From assembly GCA_028564925.1 (NCBI GenBank), contig CM053029.1:188994354-189058353 (forward strand): a DNA stretch of 64,000 nucleotides, given 5' to 3'. Position 1 is the first letter of the stretch. The number at the start of each line of letters is the position of its first letter. This stretch comes from Lithobates sylvaticus (taxonomy: Eukaryota; Chordata; Amphibia; Anura; Ranidae). This document shows positions 47,041 to 59,023 of the stretch, one piece after another. Under the pieces are notes generated by a model. The model saw nothing but the letters and a program-made list of their open reading frames with translations. It had not been told where the DNA came from and did no database searches. The translations under genes and the position numbers were made by a program.

Positions 47041-47950
47041 CTAGCCACTTGCTGTCCGCCCTATAGCAATTTTACCGCTACATGGCAGCAGCTGTGCACA
47101 GGATCAGGTTTATATACACATGTGATCCCGCATTTCCGGGTAGCAGGCACGAATGCATGGCACTGGCGGCTTGCTGATCAGCGGGAACCATGGCTCGATG
47201 TCCGCCGGCACCCATTCATCATTCATTACACGGGCAGAACAGCAGTCTGCCTATGTAAGCAAGGCAGATTGCCGTTCTGACAGTACACAAGGCATGGATC
47301 GTGTGTTCCTGCAAAGCAGGGACATGGATCCATGCCTTCCCTTAGTAAAAGCACCTCCCACACAGTGTACAAACACTAGGCACACAGTTAACCCTTTGAT
47401 CGCCCCGGATGTTAACCCCCTCTCAGCCAGTGTCATTAGTACAGTGACAGTGCATATTTTTAGCACTGTATTACCGTCACTGGTCCCCAAAAAGTATCAA
47501 AAGTGTCAGTTAGTGCCTGATTTGTCCACCGCAATTTGTCCCGTTAGAAGTCGCTGATCGTCGTCATTACTAAAAACATAAAAATTCCATAAATATCTCC
47601 CAAAGATTGTAGATGCTATAACTTTTGCGCAAACCCCAAAAAATGTAGCAGAATACATATCTGAAAGCCTAAATTGATGAAGATATTTGATTTAGTTTTG
47701 AAAGTAAAAAATATTGTTTTTTTATTTTTTTTTGTTTTTTTATTTTTTTCAAAATTGTCCGTATTTTTTTGTTTATAGCGCAAAAAAGAAAGAATGCAGA
47801 GGTGATTACATACCACCAAAAGAAAACTCTATTTGTGGGAAAAAAAGGACATACCGTATATACTCGAGTATAAGCAGACTTTTTCAGCACATTTTTTATG
47901 CTGAAAAAGCCCCCCTTGGCTTATACTCAAGTGAGGGTCGCGAGTGAGGG

Positions 47951-48247
47951 TGCAGCCTCACTGTGCCCATCTGCAGCTGTACCTTTGATAACCAAAACCC
48001 ACTGTGCCATGCAGTCTGTTCGTCAGTCGTCCACTGTAACAAAGCCCCGCCTCCTCCTCGTCCGTGATAGACGGAACACTGATACAATGCTGGAAAACTG
48101 AATCAGTGTTCCGTCTATCACGGACGAGGAGGAGGCGGGGTTTTGTTACAGTGGACGGCCTCTGAACAGACTGCATGACACAGCAGGAAACACTTGCTGT
48201 TTTGGTTACCAAAGGTACAGCTGCAGATGGGCACAGTGAGGCTGCAG
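47951..48247. repeat. Fold-back inside copy C
   Basis: TGCAGCCTCACTGTGCCCAT and CAGCTGTACCTTTGAT..ACC on the left pair with their inverses at 48204-48247. The inner stem GTCCGTGATAGACGGAACAC pairs with GTGTTCCGTCTATCACGGAC around 48092. The right arm has an extra CACAGCAGGAAACACTTGCT. Confidence 0.88.
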
Positions 48248-48360
48248 ATGGGCACAATGAGGCTGCAGACGGGCACAGTGAGGCTGCAGATGGGCACAGT
48301 GAGACTGCAGATGGGCACTGATGATATAGGTGGGCACAGTGAGGCTGCAGATGGGCATTG
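48229..48360 (+). repeat. 21 bp tandem repeat, about six copies
   Basis: GGGCACAGTGAGGCTGCAGAT repeats with small changes. The short methionine/glycine/threonine-rich frame over it is an artefact. Confidence 0.85.
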
Positions 48361-48609
48361 TTTACCCAGTAGCTGCTGCATTTCCCACCTTAGGCTTATA
48401 CCCGAGTCAATAGGTTTTCCCAGTTTTTTGTGTTAAAATTAGGTGCCTCGGCTTATATTCGGGTCAGCTTATACTCGAGTATATACAGTACATTTAATTT
48501 GGGTAGTGTCACATGACCGCACCATTGTCAGTTAAAGCAATGCAGTGCCGGATCGCAAAAAAGGGCCTGATCATGAAGTGGGTAAATCTTCCAGAGCTGA
48601 AGTGGCTAG

Positions 48610-49689
48610 ACAAGAATGGTGGCAAAGGGCAGCTTGACCATGATTTAAAAAAAAAGTAAATAACTTTATTTTTTCTTAAGTGTGCTTTTTGATGTTGTGT
48701 GCGGTGGGGAGAAACACTTTCAGAGGAAACAGCTTGCCTCAATAGTCATGCCCTTGCAATTTAATTTGCGGCGGTCAGAGAGTCTTGGAATTTACTTAAG
48801 GGCTTTTCCTACTAACTCCTGCAAGGAAATGGTGCCAAGGGGAGCAAATGGGAGGTAAGTATAGGCAGCGTGTATGTGTGTGGGGGGGGGGGGGGAGTAG
48901 CATTGCATGGGCAAAATGGAAGTTGACTTTAAGGCAGCAACAAGGGTTCATGACTTGTGTTGGGCAATGTGCTGAATGTTTTAGTTACTTTCCACAGGTG
49001 CTCCCTAAATATAATGAAGAAAATGACAAATGACAAATATGTTATAGGTGATAAAAGTAATGCAATTTCTGCCATGTTTCCACAAGTAATATTGTGCATT
49101 AGACTGTGAGGGAACAGATCATGTTCACAACAAGGGACAGCTTTCTAGAAGATGTTTTTCTGTGATTTACTCACATCTCCTAACTGTCGGAGACCTCTAC
49201 ATATTCCCCTGTAGCAGTGCTGATAAGTGGAACAGCTCTCAGCTTTAAGCATCCGAGTGACAAGGAATCCCCAAGGACCTTAACAAGAAGGCCTTTTCGC
49301 TCCCATCATCTCCAAAACATCAACTGTCTGTCTGCGCCATGATGACATGGTCACTTAGACTGGACTGCTGTTAACCACTTAGAGCGAATACCACTTGGCA
49401 GCTTCTGCAGGAGTTACAGGAAAATGGAGAGAGAGAACATCACCTTTGGAACTTTTGGGAACAATTGCAGTACAGCCGAATAATTACATTTGCAGTATTG
49501 CTAGACAAGAGATAGAATCACTACACTGCCGAGATCAAAGAACAAAATGGCTGTTGTCATGTCAATCTCAGCAAAAATCACTGGATGTTAGCAATAAAAA
49601 CGATCTGAAAGAATCATATCTGTGTTGCCCAATAACAAATGAGACTACTTCTGTAGATTCTTTACTGTGGAATAGAAAAGCAAAATCCC
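48610..49689. other. Unassigned sequence
   Basis: A G run lies near 48880-48895. The 103-codon plus-strand frame at 49395-49706 has no recognisable domain. TTAACCACTT at 49371 matches the CCACTT family terminus for ten bases only. Confidence 0.3.
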
Positions 49690-51050
49690 TTATAAAGTGT
49701 TACTAAACCCAAGACCCTGCATTCACTATATGTGGTCTCCCACATTACACAAAAAATGGAAATGCAAGCATTTTAGTAAATATAAACTGATAAATACCTT
49801 TTCTCATCAGCAGTATATAGCAGTCTTATGACTTCTGTCAGTGTCTGGTTAAAGCTTGTTGTCATGAAAGGTTCCACATGCTAGTGGTGCTGTCGGACCT
49901 TTGGCTTGCAGTACTAATGTCCACCAGTGGGCGTCTCCTGGCAGTCTGGAACTGTCATGGAAAGGTTTCACCTGCTGGGCCGCAGTACTGGCATCCACCA
50001 GTGGGTGTTTCCCAGCAGTGTGGAGCCAACATTATCTCCTGTGATCAGGCGTCACCTGAGCCTGATTGCAGGAGATTTGTATTAATAGAATACAATTGCT
50101 GGGCAGGAAGGATATTTTGCTGTCACCGCTGTCTGTTGATGGGGGAATCATGCAAGTTTCTTTCCTGCAATCTGTGGATGCAGGAAAGAAATTTGCACCG
50201 TCTATCACCTGCCTAACTGAAATTGAAAGTAAGTTGTGAAGGTCTTGAAAGAACAGGAGAGGGGGAGGGACAGATGGGAGAGAGAAGGGATGGATATAAT
50301 GCAGTTCAGTGATTACAGTGTACTGCAATGCACACACTTACCCACAGGTCCAGTCTAGAAGCTCAGGCAGTGACACACAGCCAGAAATTCTGCTGATTTC
50401 CATATTTCCCGCCCACATATCCCCTCTCTTTAGATACAGCTTCACGCCGGGGATAGTGTGGGCGGGACTGGAAGACTCAGGAGGAACAGGGGCGGGGGGA
50501 GGAGGAGGAGCTGTATTCATCTCTGCTCTAATGTACATGAGGAGAGTGAGGGGGTGGCTGGACTCGCTGGGCTGTGAAAGAGTGTCATAGACTGACACTC
50601 GGCTCAGCTTGCAGTCACCACTCTTGGAATTTACAGGCTGGTTCTCCTGTCCTAAGGACGGGAGAAATCAGTCTGTTTTTTCAGTAACTGAGAGTCCTGG
50701 TGGATTCCTTCCTGCAACTCGCTCTTCTCCCTGCCAATGAGGATGCAGGGGAAGGAGCAGATCGGGTGGCCGTGGCAGTGTCAGCGAGCAGAGGGAGGGG
50801 GGAGTAATCACCCGCAGGAGCTGACTGGGGATACAATCCCTAGAGACTGTGTTACTCCAGCGGCGGCCTGAGTAAGATGTGGCGCAGCTGCTACGAATGC
50901 AAACAAAAAGACATTGCCTTTTTGTAAAAAAAAAAATGTGTTTTTTTTTTGGGGGGGGGGGGGGCACATGGTGGGGCACAGCATAATGTTGGGGGGGCCA
51001 GGGCCCCCTCTGCCCCCCCCCCCCCCCCTAGGGACGCCATTGAGTATAAG
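49690..51050 (+). repeat. Composite frog-type repeat
   Basis: 49690-49860 (ACTAAACCCAAGACCCTGCA, CAGCAGTATATAGCAGTC) and 50340-50870 (CTTCACGCCGGGGATAGTGT, TGACACTCGGCTCAG) read like one ranid repeat that I recall, split by about 480 bp of other sequence. The tail has G and C runs (50950-51030) and CTAGGGACGCCATTG. No coding function is assigned. Basis is memory plus repeat-like texture. Confidence 0.4.
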
Positions 51051-52014
51051 TACATAGAGAATCATCTCCCACTACTGAGATATGGATGCAAGATTTCAAA
51101 ACTCCCATAGCACCACCTGTAGATGAAAGCTGGTACCTTCATCTGACCAGACATATATGTTCCAGCAAGACTACGATTATATCTGAAAACTAAAGTATGT
51201 AAACAAGCAGGCAATAAAAGGTGCCCTGGTGCCTGCAAAAGGGTTGTGGTAAAGTTGATCCTTCTGTGCCCTCAACAACATGTCAAATGCAATAATAAAA
51301 TTTAACTTTTTTTACAGTGGCATCTTATGGTAGATGAATACCCAATATAAACTGTTATCTCTACAAACGAGGACTGACAACCATGGCTGCAACTGGAACA
51401 AAAAACAATTTGTTATCTTTCATGATCACTTTCAAATTCATGCTTCAAGGGCTTTTTGCTGCATCAGAGAATTCTCATGAAAACATATGGGCGTTATCTA
51501 TCCTGCGCGGAAAGGCTTCTCGCATATTTGCATGTTATAAAAGACTTCTGCATACATACATGAAATTATGTAGGTGCAGCAGTGAAGGTATCGTGGGAAA
51601 TGAGCTTAAAGCAAATCATTACTAAGAAAGGTAAAGGTGGACAAGATATTACAACTACACTATGACATCAATTCAATCCGACTACATACTGTACATCCTA
51701 ACTGATTTCATTTTATAAGAGGGGTTATCATTTTTGGACAGTGAAGAGGTGTGGTGGGTATTCATGTGGAAAGGTTGTGTCTATAGGGCTTTTAAAGTGA
51801 AGTAAAATGATATCTGAAAATTGCAACATTTGTTATGTATTTCCATTTTATAAGAAACATATAAGAGCAACATTGCAGTTAACAGATCTTTCTCCTTTGA
51901 AAAAATAGCTGGTGGTCCTTTCGGCCCTTTGATCTTACTTGCAGAAGGTGTCACTGCTGATAACCCTCCATGGAGTGGAAGGCAGAGTATTCACACCACA
52001 AGAGGTAACTATCA
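51051..52014. other. Unassigned, repeat-poor sequence
   Basis: No gene or repeat boundary recognised. The 80-codon frame at 51383-51625 has no supporting motif or splice signals. Confidence 0.3.
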
Positions 52015-52017
52015 GTA

Positions 52018-52270
52018 AGGGCTAGTTCACACTAGTGCAGAATCAGATGCAACTTGAGTCGCACAGAATCGCACGACAAGGAAAATCCCATTGTTTTCAA
52101 TTGTGTCAGCACAAAGTCATTTTGGAAAAGGTTCCTGTACTACTTTGGTGCGGTTCCAGTGCAATTTTGGCCCCACAAAATATACAAACCTTATCAAAGT
52201 TGCATCCAAGTAACCCTACATAATTGCACTGAAAGTCAGAGTAAAATAGTATCCCAGCAGTTCAAACCCA
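52018..52270 (+). repeat. 'GGCTAGTTCACACTAGTGC' repeat
   Basis: Its left end resembles that of 26320. It closes with AGCAGTTCAAACCCAGCC just before the Harbinger MITE. It is non-coding. Confidence 0.5.
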
Positions 52271-52276
52271 GCCTAA

Positions 52277-52700
52277 TGCTGCGTACACACGAGCGGATTT
52301 TCTGTCTGAAAAATCTTGGATGTTTTTTCTGATGGAATTCCGCTCAAGCTTGGCTTGCATACACACGGTCACAGAAAAGTTTGCTGAACTTTCGACCGTC
52401 AAGAACGCGGTGACGTACAACACTACGCCGAGCCGAGAAAATTAAGTTCAATGTTTCCGAGCATGCGTCAAATTGTTTCCGAGCATGCGTAGGAATTTTG
52501 CGCTTCAGAATTGGTACAGACGATCAGAATTTCCGATCAAAACTTTTTCCGAACGAAAAATTGAGAACCTGCTCTCAATCTTTTGCTGGCAGAAATTCGG
52601 CCAGCAAAAGTCCGATGGAACATACACACGGTCGCATTTTCCGACCAAAAGCTCTCATCGGTCTTTTGCTGGCCGAATTTCTGATCGTGTGTACGTGGCA
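52277..52700. mobile_element. PIF/Harbinger-type MITE (copy H3), 424 bp
   Basis: TAA at 52274-52276 and 52701-52703 flanks TGCTGCGTACACACGAGCGG and GATCGTGTGTACGTGGCA. Internal GTTTCCGAGCATGCGT is shared with H2. Frames over it on both strands are chance. Confidence 0.9.
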
Positions 52701-52904
52701 TAAAAGCTTGTGTACGCCTGTTTTTATTTGTGTCTAAGATGTCAATGAGAAGCGCATGCAACTCAAATCTGTTTAATGCAACTTAGCACCTGAATGCAAC
52801 TCTAGAGCAGCTCAATGCATCTTCTAGTCAGCACCATTAAACTAAGAGACAGCCTGACACAACTCAGAAGCAACCCAATGCAGCTTAGAGGCAGCATGAG
52901 TTAA

Positions 52905-53346
52905 AGTAATTGTAAAGGTTGTTTTCTTTTTAAATAACAAACATGTCATACTTACCTCCTCTGTGCAAGGGTTTTGCACAGAGCGGCCCTGATCTGGGGT
53001 CCCCCGGTGGTTCTCCTGGCTCCTCCTCTGCATCTAGTGCCCCCATGGAGAGCCGCATTCAATGGGGGCACTCCTGCGGGCGCGCTCCCTGGTCCTGCTG
53101 CTGAGTCCATTGACACAGACAGCAGAACTCGGCCCCGCCCCCGGCTCCCGTGTCAATGGCTCCTGCTGCTATCAATCTATCCAATGAGGACCCAAGACAA
53201 AGGCTAAAGCTGCTGTGCTCGTTCTCGTCAATGGAAAGATCGGATTTAGGTAAGTAAAAGGGGGGCTCTGGGGGGCAGCTGCAGCACAAAAGGTTTTTCA
53301 TAGAATGCATTAAGGTGAAAAACCTCAAGACTTTACAACTACCTAA
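52905..53346 (+). mobile_element. TTAA-flanked MITE of the 'CTCTGTGC' family
   Basis: TTAA (52901-52904) precedes AGTAATTGTAAAGG; the right end reads CTTTACAACTACCTAA, a decayed mirror. A hairpin CTCTGTGCAA..TTGCACAGAG lies at 52959-52984. GGGGGCACTC, TCCATTGACACAGACAGCAG and CATAGAATGCATTAAGGTG match the copies at 58430 and 11613. Confidence 0.8.
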
Positions 53347-55190
53347 CCTTGAAAAAAAAAATGTTTAAAATAGAAATGAAAGGCAAAACATTTGTGTACA
53401 GATATAAAAAAAAATTATAAATACCCCCCCCCCCCCTTTTTTTTTTATAAGAGATCACATTCCATCTGTTTTCACCTGCACAAGACAATTAACTTCCCAG
53501 TGAGAGGCTGTGCAGGGGGGGGTCAGGACAAGTCTGATCATTGGAGGATATCAGGTGGAGTTCTCAGTACAGCTAGAGAACTGACCAAGCTGTGTTCTCC
53601 TGCCTAGTGTGGTCAGTTTTTAATAGGAAAGGGAAAACACACAAAAGTAAGGAATACAAAGAGAACAGGATAATTTTTCATACAAGTACATGGTACAGCA
53701 GGAAAATATCAGGTATATGAAATGTTGGGGTAACAAACATTTTAACTCAGAAGCATGTTTAACCAAATCCTCGACCAACTGAACGGCAGTTTAAAGAACT
53801 CTGATGCAAGTCCAAAAAAACTCACACTGCAGCACACTGCATTTTACTTTCTCCGTCTCATGCAACTTTTGATTGCTATCTCAACATACAGTATGGTACA
53901 CTGGGACATTGATTGTTAGGACCTGGCGTAACTTATAAGCAGTTGAAATTGCAACTCATAAGCAACTAAATGCCTGACCAACAAAAGAAAGGCAAATCAA
54001 AGCAATTTAAACAAAAAACAACTCAGAAACACTTGAAAGTACACTGCAAGTGACTTGCTTATGATATTGGTGAACATTAGCCCTGCTTCCCAGTTTAAAG
54101 CAGATCTTTATCCTTTTTTCACAAAAAAATCACTTTTAAATTCATTTGTTAAATAAAATGTTTTGCTTTTTCTTACAATAACAGTTTTTTCCACTTCCTG
54201 TTTGGGTGACGCACTGGGCATGTAGCACCCTGGGAAGGCTACATCACCAGTGACTTCCCGCTCAGAGCCAGAGTTCCAGAAAGTAAAGGGATATGGATAG
54301 TAAAAATGGCCACCATGAGAAAAATGGGTAGGAACAGAACAATATAGTAAATAAAGTAAAAAAAAAAAAAAAGCCTGCAGTTACCTATAAGTATCTGTTT
54401 GTAGTTGTCATTAGTAAGCCATTTCACATTTTTAAGATAATGGTGAAGTTCCTCCTTAATGTATAGTACATTGGGACACTGAGTCTTAAAGTATTATTAA
54501 ATCCTGTTTTTTTTTTCCATTTTAAAAAAGAAGGTCTAGAGTAATCAAAACTAATAGCACCATTTCTTGAAAATCTTCCTTTTCACAGCTTCTATCTGGT
54601 TGAGTGCTACACAGACACCCATGCATGCAGGTGGGACCTGAGCCGAGCTGTGGTTATCTATAGACACACACACTATCTGGCAAGCTATGTCCTTGCTCCC
54701 TCCTCCTTCTAGTAATACAAGTGACAGCTGCAGCAGCCTGTCACTCCCACTACTCTCAACAAAGCTCTACAACCTGGTAGTTCAGGGGCCTCACTGTGGC
54801 ACACTGAGGTAGCAATGGTGGAGGAAGAAAGGAAATGTTTGGTGGGGGGAGGTCGGTGCATTTTCATTGTGCCATTTTATGAAAAGTTGCAGTGTCTGCA
54901 TCCCTTTAGACGTGACCAACCCTTAGGGACCAAAAGTGAAATTTCTGTTGCAGAGGATGCCTAAAGCCTGACAGTCTTAGTGCACAGCTCTATAGCCAAG
55001 CAGAAAATTACATTTCTGTGGGCATTCTGTATACCAACTGTGTACAGAAAACCTTCAAGTTGGCATATTTCATTGAAAATGACAGAGCTGCAGTTTGAAA
55101 AGGAAAGGTAATTTTAATAACTTTAAAGTGGAGTGCCACCAATTTTTTAAATGTCCAATCATTCCCATGCCTATCTGCAAAGCTATTTGA
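53347..55190. other. Mostly unassigned sequence
   Basis: It includes a C/T run (53424-53450) and A+T-rich stretches. 54590-54860 may be another old repeat (CTATCTGG, ATGTCCTTGCTCCC). No gene seen. Confidence 0.3.
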
Positions 55191-55227
55191 AATGGCAATT
55201 ATATATTATATTATTATTTATTATTAT

Positions 55228-55394
<167 letters not shown>

Positions 55395-55689
55395 TTTTTA
55401 TGTTGTAAAAGGCTTTATTCAGCAAAAAGCAACAGAAAATTTACAAGCTTTGTCTTTATAGGCAGTTCAAACAACACAAAAACTCTTCTTAGCAGTATAA
55501 GACAGTCCTTTTAAATAATGTCCAGCATCCCAGCCACAGCATATAACATAGCAAAGTCACAGGTCACAGTTCGGGCAAGCTCACCCAGCAGGACCAAGTC
55601 ATAGGTAACAGGGGTCCTTCCAACTTCAAGCTCCTCTCAGCTTTGATAGCTCAACAGCCATCTCTCTCCAAACACACTTCTTCTCTCTG
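55395..55689. other. Short unassigned stretch after the microsatellite
   Basis: About 295 bp with no gene or clear repeat. Confidence 0.3.
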
Positions 55690-55850
55690 ACATTTTCAGA
55701 AACAGCGCTGTGCAGTGGCATTACGCAAGATCGGGAGATGCACGCTGGGTAGCCAGCTGCACCGAATCCCGGAAATGAAGACAAGCAGGTTTCAGATGCC
55801 CACAACAGCGATGGACCCTGCCTGTTTCCGAGATCGGGTTACTTTTTCAC
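55690..55850 (-). repeat. Dispersed repeat, inverse of 15061-15220
   Basis: GCTGGGTAGCCAGCTGCACC, TTCAGATGCCCAC and ATGGACCCTGCC are the reverse complement of the 15061 copy. It abuts the 3' tail of a LINE. Confidence 0.65.
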
Positions 55851-56750
55851 AGTTACATAGTTAGTAAGGTTTAATAAAGACAATAGTCAATCCACTTCAA
55901 CCTATGTTGGTGTGTATTCATGTAGATCATTTTTTCCCATATGCCTGTATATTGTGTTCGATAGGATGCACGTCCAAGAGCCTTTTGAAACTATCAATAC
56001 TTCCTGTTCACACCACTGATTGTGGAAGACAGTTCCACATCCTTACCGCCCTAACAGTGAAAAAAACCCTACGCAACACTTCTCTTCCAATCTCATTGTG
56101 TGGCCTTGTGTCCTTTTACACTCCCTGAGACTGAATAGTTTCCTACCTACACAGGGATTACCATTGAGATATTTGTATATCGCTATTATATCTCCTCTCA
56201 TACGTGTCTTCTCCAGGAAGAATAAATTTAGCGCTTGTAGGCGTTTCTCGTATTTGAGGTCCTCCAACCCCCTAATTCATTTTGTTGCCCTTCTCTGAAC
56301 TCTCTCCAGCTCCAGCACATCTTTTCTGAGGATTGCTGACCAGAACTGGACAGAATACTCCAGATGTGGCCAAACCAGAGTTTTAAAAAAGGGGCAGAAT
56401 AATCGTTTTATCTCTGGAGTAAATCCCCTTCTTAATGCATGCTAATATCCTGCTGACTTTGCTTGCCGCAGCTTGACATTGCATGCTACTGCTAAGTCTG
56501 TCATCTACTAGGACCCCCCAATCCTTCTCCATCCTGGAATCCCCTAGAGCAGGCATATGCAATTAGCGGACCTCCAGCTGTTGCAGAACTACAAGTCCCA
56601 TGAGGCATAGCAAGTCTCTGATAGCCACAAGCATGACACCCAGAGGCAGAGGCATTATGGGACTTGTAGTTTTGCAACAGCTGAAGGTCCGCTAATTGAA
56701 TATCCCTGCCCTAGAGCTTCTCCCCCTAGTAAGTAACCTGCATTTATATT
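55851..56750 (-). mobile_element. CR1/L2-type LINE, 3' part of ORF2, minus strand
   Basis: Read on the minus strand, it encodes in order VLVDDRLSSSMQCQAAASK, RPHLEYSVQFWSAILRKD, LERVQRRATK, LEDLKYEKRLQALNLFFLEK, MRGDIIAIYKYLNG and SLRECKRTQGHTMRLEEKC. This is the well-known post-polymerase C-terminal region of CR1/L2-group LINEs. It ends in CTATGTAACT-type sequence (55851-55866), a short tandem 3' tail typical of these LINEs. Several stops and frame changes break it. A hAT MITE sits at 56550-56708. 5'-truncated, so not autonomous. Confidence 0.85.
56550..56708. mobile_element. hAT MITE, 159 bp, perfect 8 bp duplication
   Basis: CCCTAGAG lies at 56542-56549 and 56709-56716. Termini CAGGCATATGCAATTAGCGG and CCGCTAATTGAATATCCCTG are inverted, and CAGCTGTTGCAGAACTACAA mirrors TTGTAGTTTTGCAACAGCTG. 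It interrupts the LINE. It is non-coding. Confidence 0.95.
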
Positions 56751-56759
56751 TTTCATCAT

Positions 56760-57189
56760 TAAAAAAAAACAAGAAGGACTGCATTACTGATATTATCCAA
56801 ATGTTAAAGTAGAAGTGGTAGCAATTACGTCGGAGCATTTAGAACAAAATTGAATTGGGGGACTGGAACTCTGCTTTAAATTACAATATGGCTTGTGTAG
56901 CAATTGTATATGCTATTTTAGGTTTTTATTTGCTACATTTTTTTTCCATGTAAGTGAAGTTACCGTTTAAGCATTTAGCTATACCGGAGGGAGATGGGGG
57001 TGTGGAGCTGACGCAAGGAACTCCAATCGTGTATCCACTTTTGCCAATGTTATATACCAAGCTAAAATAGAACACTACTGTCCTTTTTTAACTATAGACA
57101 CAATAAAAAGAAGTCTTCAATGGGACTATGGCCTTAAGACAGATATGTAAAAAAGAAAAAAATGTCCAACTTTTGCCTGAAGTTTTACT
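56760..57189. other. Unassigned A+T-rich sequence
   Basis: About 430 bp with no recognised feature. The phrase TTAAAGTAGAAGTGGTAGCA near 56803 may be an old TTAA MITE end. Confidence 0.3.
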
Positions 57190-57193
57190 TTAA

Positions 57194-57500
57194 GGAGGTC
57201 TGGGTGAAAAAAAATAAAAGTTAGCTGATACAAATACTGTAGCTGCTGATTTTTAATATAAGGGCACTTACCTGTCCAGGGAGCCCACAATGTCGGCACC
57301 CCAATCGATCTCCAGATCGACTCCTGGGTGCTGCCACCGCCATTCCTGTTAAGGGAACCAGGCAGTGAAATGGTTCCCTACTGCGCATGCGCGCTGCGCT
57401 TTCTAATTGGCCCAGCGGCAGGGGGAAGGAGGAGGGGGGCCAAACTTCGGGAAGATCGGGCCGCGACCCATCTTCCGAAAGTGGGGAAGGGGGCCTGTCA
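57194..57500 (-). mobile_element. TTAA-type MITE related to 27723-28082, reverse orientation
   Basis: TTAA (57190-57193) precedes GGAGGTCTGGG. The order TACAAATACTGTAGCTGCTG, CTTACCTGTCCAGGGAGCCC, ACAATGTCGGCACCCC and GGGTGCTGCCACCGCCATTC is the reverse complement of the 27723 copy. The far end is lost. Confidence 0.65.
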
Positions 57501-58425
57501 AAAATGGGGAATGAAGCATATAAGCTCCAGCTGTTGTGTTCATCCTGCACTTGATATCAGTTTGAGATGCTAGCAAGTACGGTACATTCAGAGTACATTG
57601 GCAAGCTGATGCTGCTTCAAGCTGCTTTTGTATTAGCTTTGCCTTGTATGGGTGAGAAGCAGTTTTCGCATGAACAAAAGCCCATCGACACAGGCCCTGA
57701 GATAGAAGCTGGGAAACAGCAGTAAACAAGTAAAATATATATATATGTGAAAAAGTCATTTTAAACCAAGAACTAGTGTTACAGACCTAATCTTTCTAAA
57801 CACCTCATTATCAACTTTTCTTCGCTCAGAAATAACCTTACTGACGCAAGCACCGATCAAAGCTTTGTTGTGAGAACTCCGGCAGCGCCAAGGTACCTTC
57901 ATGTTTAGCAACCAATCAGGTTTTACCGTTAATGTTTGCAATACAGTTCACTATGTTGTTATGAGTGTTATAGGTTACAAGGCCATTTCTACAGCTACCC
58001 ACGTAGCATGAATAGAGCCCTAGCATTCCGTATGAAAATTCCTATTTAAAATTAATTTTTTATTTTTCTTGACAACTTGCAGGACAATGTATTTTGGAAC
58101 TGCCTGGCTGTGTGTCAGTCTATTAGAAACTGGAGAGCATAATACTTCAACAATGAATATTATTCATATTCACAGCATGATATCAGGCAGAAAATGTGTT
58201 CCATTACATATGCTACCTGGAGAGCGCAGCAAACTGGGCATATATGCATCCATGATATATGTCCATATAAAATAAGGAGCAACAGCAATACAAAGGCAAA
58301 AGCATTTTTTTTTTTAACTATATTTAAGTGTATCTCTAACCAAACACTGGTAATTGGTGATTGGCTGTTCAGACTCCCAGCACGGTCACATGGGGGCAGA
58401 AGAGAGCTCTCAACTTGGAGCTCAT
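57501..58425. other. Repeat-poor sequence with a possible conserved element at 58030-58290
   Basis: The stretch with GAATATTATTCATATTCACA and CAGCATGATATCAGGCAG is unique-looking and A+T-rich. There is no coding potential. Conservation is untested. Confidence 0.3.
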
Positions 58426-58429
58426 TTAA

Positions 58430-59023
58430 AGTGATACTAAAGTCTCATGTCATACTCACCTGCTCTGTGCTGTGGTTTTGCACAGAGCAGCCCAGATCCT
58501 CTTCTTCTTGGGTCCTTCTTCTGTGCTCCTGGCCCCTCCCTCCTGTTGAGTGCCCCCACAGCTAGCAGCTTGCTATGGGGGCACCCGAGATGAGCCGCAG
58601 CTCCCTGTGTCCATTCAGACACAGGGCCACGGCCTGGCCCTGCCATCTTTTTCTCCTCATTGACTTTGCTTGACAGCCACGCTGTTGTCTCAGCTAATGA
58701 GGAGTGGAGTCCTGGACAGCCGAGTCTCTCACACAAAATCGCTGGATCTAGATCAGGGGTCTCAAACTGGCGGCCCTCTAGCTGTTGCGAAACTACAAGT
58801 CCTGTGAGGCATTGCAAGGCTGACAAGTGACAAGCACAGGCGAGGTATGATGGGACTTGTAGTTTCGCAACAGCTCAGGGGCGGCCAGTTTGAGACCCCT
58901 GATCTAGATGGACCTCAGGTAAGTATTAGAGGGGCTGGGGGGGCTGCTGCACACAGAAGGTTATTTTATCTTAATGCATAGAATGCATTAAGATAAAAAA
59001 AAACATCTGCCTTTACAACCCCT
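58430..59023 (+). mobile_element. TTAA-flanked MITE, 594 bp, with nested hAT MITE
   Basis: TTAA at 58426-58429 and 59024-59027 flanks AGTGATACTAAAG and CTTTACAACCCCT. The hairpin GCTCTGTGC..GCACAGAGC is at about 58460-58488. The hAT MITE at 58754-58901 splits the sequence CTGGATCTAGAT; removing one duplication restores the family order seen at 52905. Confidence 0.88.
58754..58901. mobile_element. hAT MITE, 148 bp, perfect 8 bp duplication
   Basis: ATCTAGAT lies at 58746-58753 and 58902-58909. Termini CAGGGGTCTCAAACTGGCGG and GGCCAGTTTGAGACCCCTG are inverted and the inner CAGCTGTTGCGAAACTACAA mirrors TTGTAGTTTCGCAACAGCT. The whole unit is nearly a hairpin. Confidence 0.96.

Larger units (their letters stand above)
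47854..48488 (+). mobile_element. TA-flanked MITE, 635 bp (copy C)
   Basis: TA at 47852-47853 and 48489-48490 flanks CCGTATATACTCGAGTATAA and ..CTCGAGTATATACAG. It shares about 60 bp on the left and about 110 bp on the right (AATTAGGTGCCTCGGCTTAT) with copy B at 10119, but its core is different: a fold-back (47951-48247) followed by a 21 bp tandem repeat. Confidence 0.9.
47045..48605 (+). mobile_element. Complete copy of the 'CCACTT' family, flanked by CTAG
   Basis: CTAG at 47041-47044 and 48606-48609 flanks CCACTTGCTGTCCGCC and ..GAGCTGAAGTGG. Internal landmarks GTTAACCCTTTGATCGCC, AACTTTTGCGCAAACC and CAGTGCCGGATCGCAAAA match the other copies. A TA-flanked MITE (47854-48488) is inserted near the right end; without it the copy is about 925 bp. 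Confidence 0.82.

Noticed and set aside
49371-49380. TTAACCACTT as another end of the large TTAA family
   Set aside because: Only ten bases match; the following sequence does not resemble the family.
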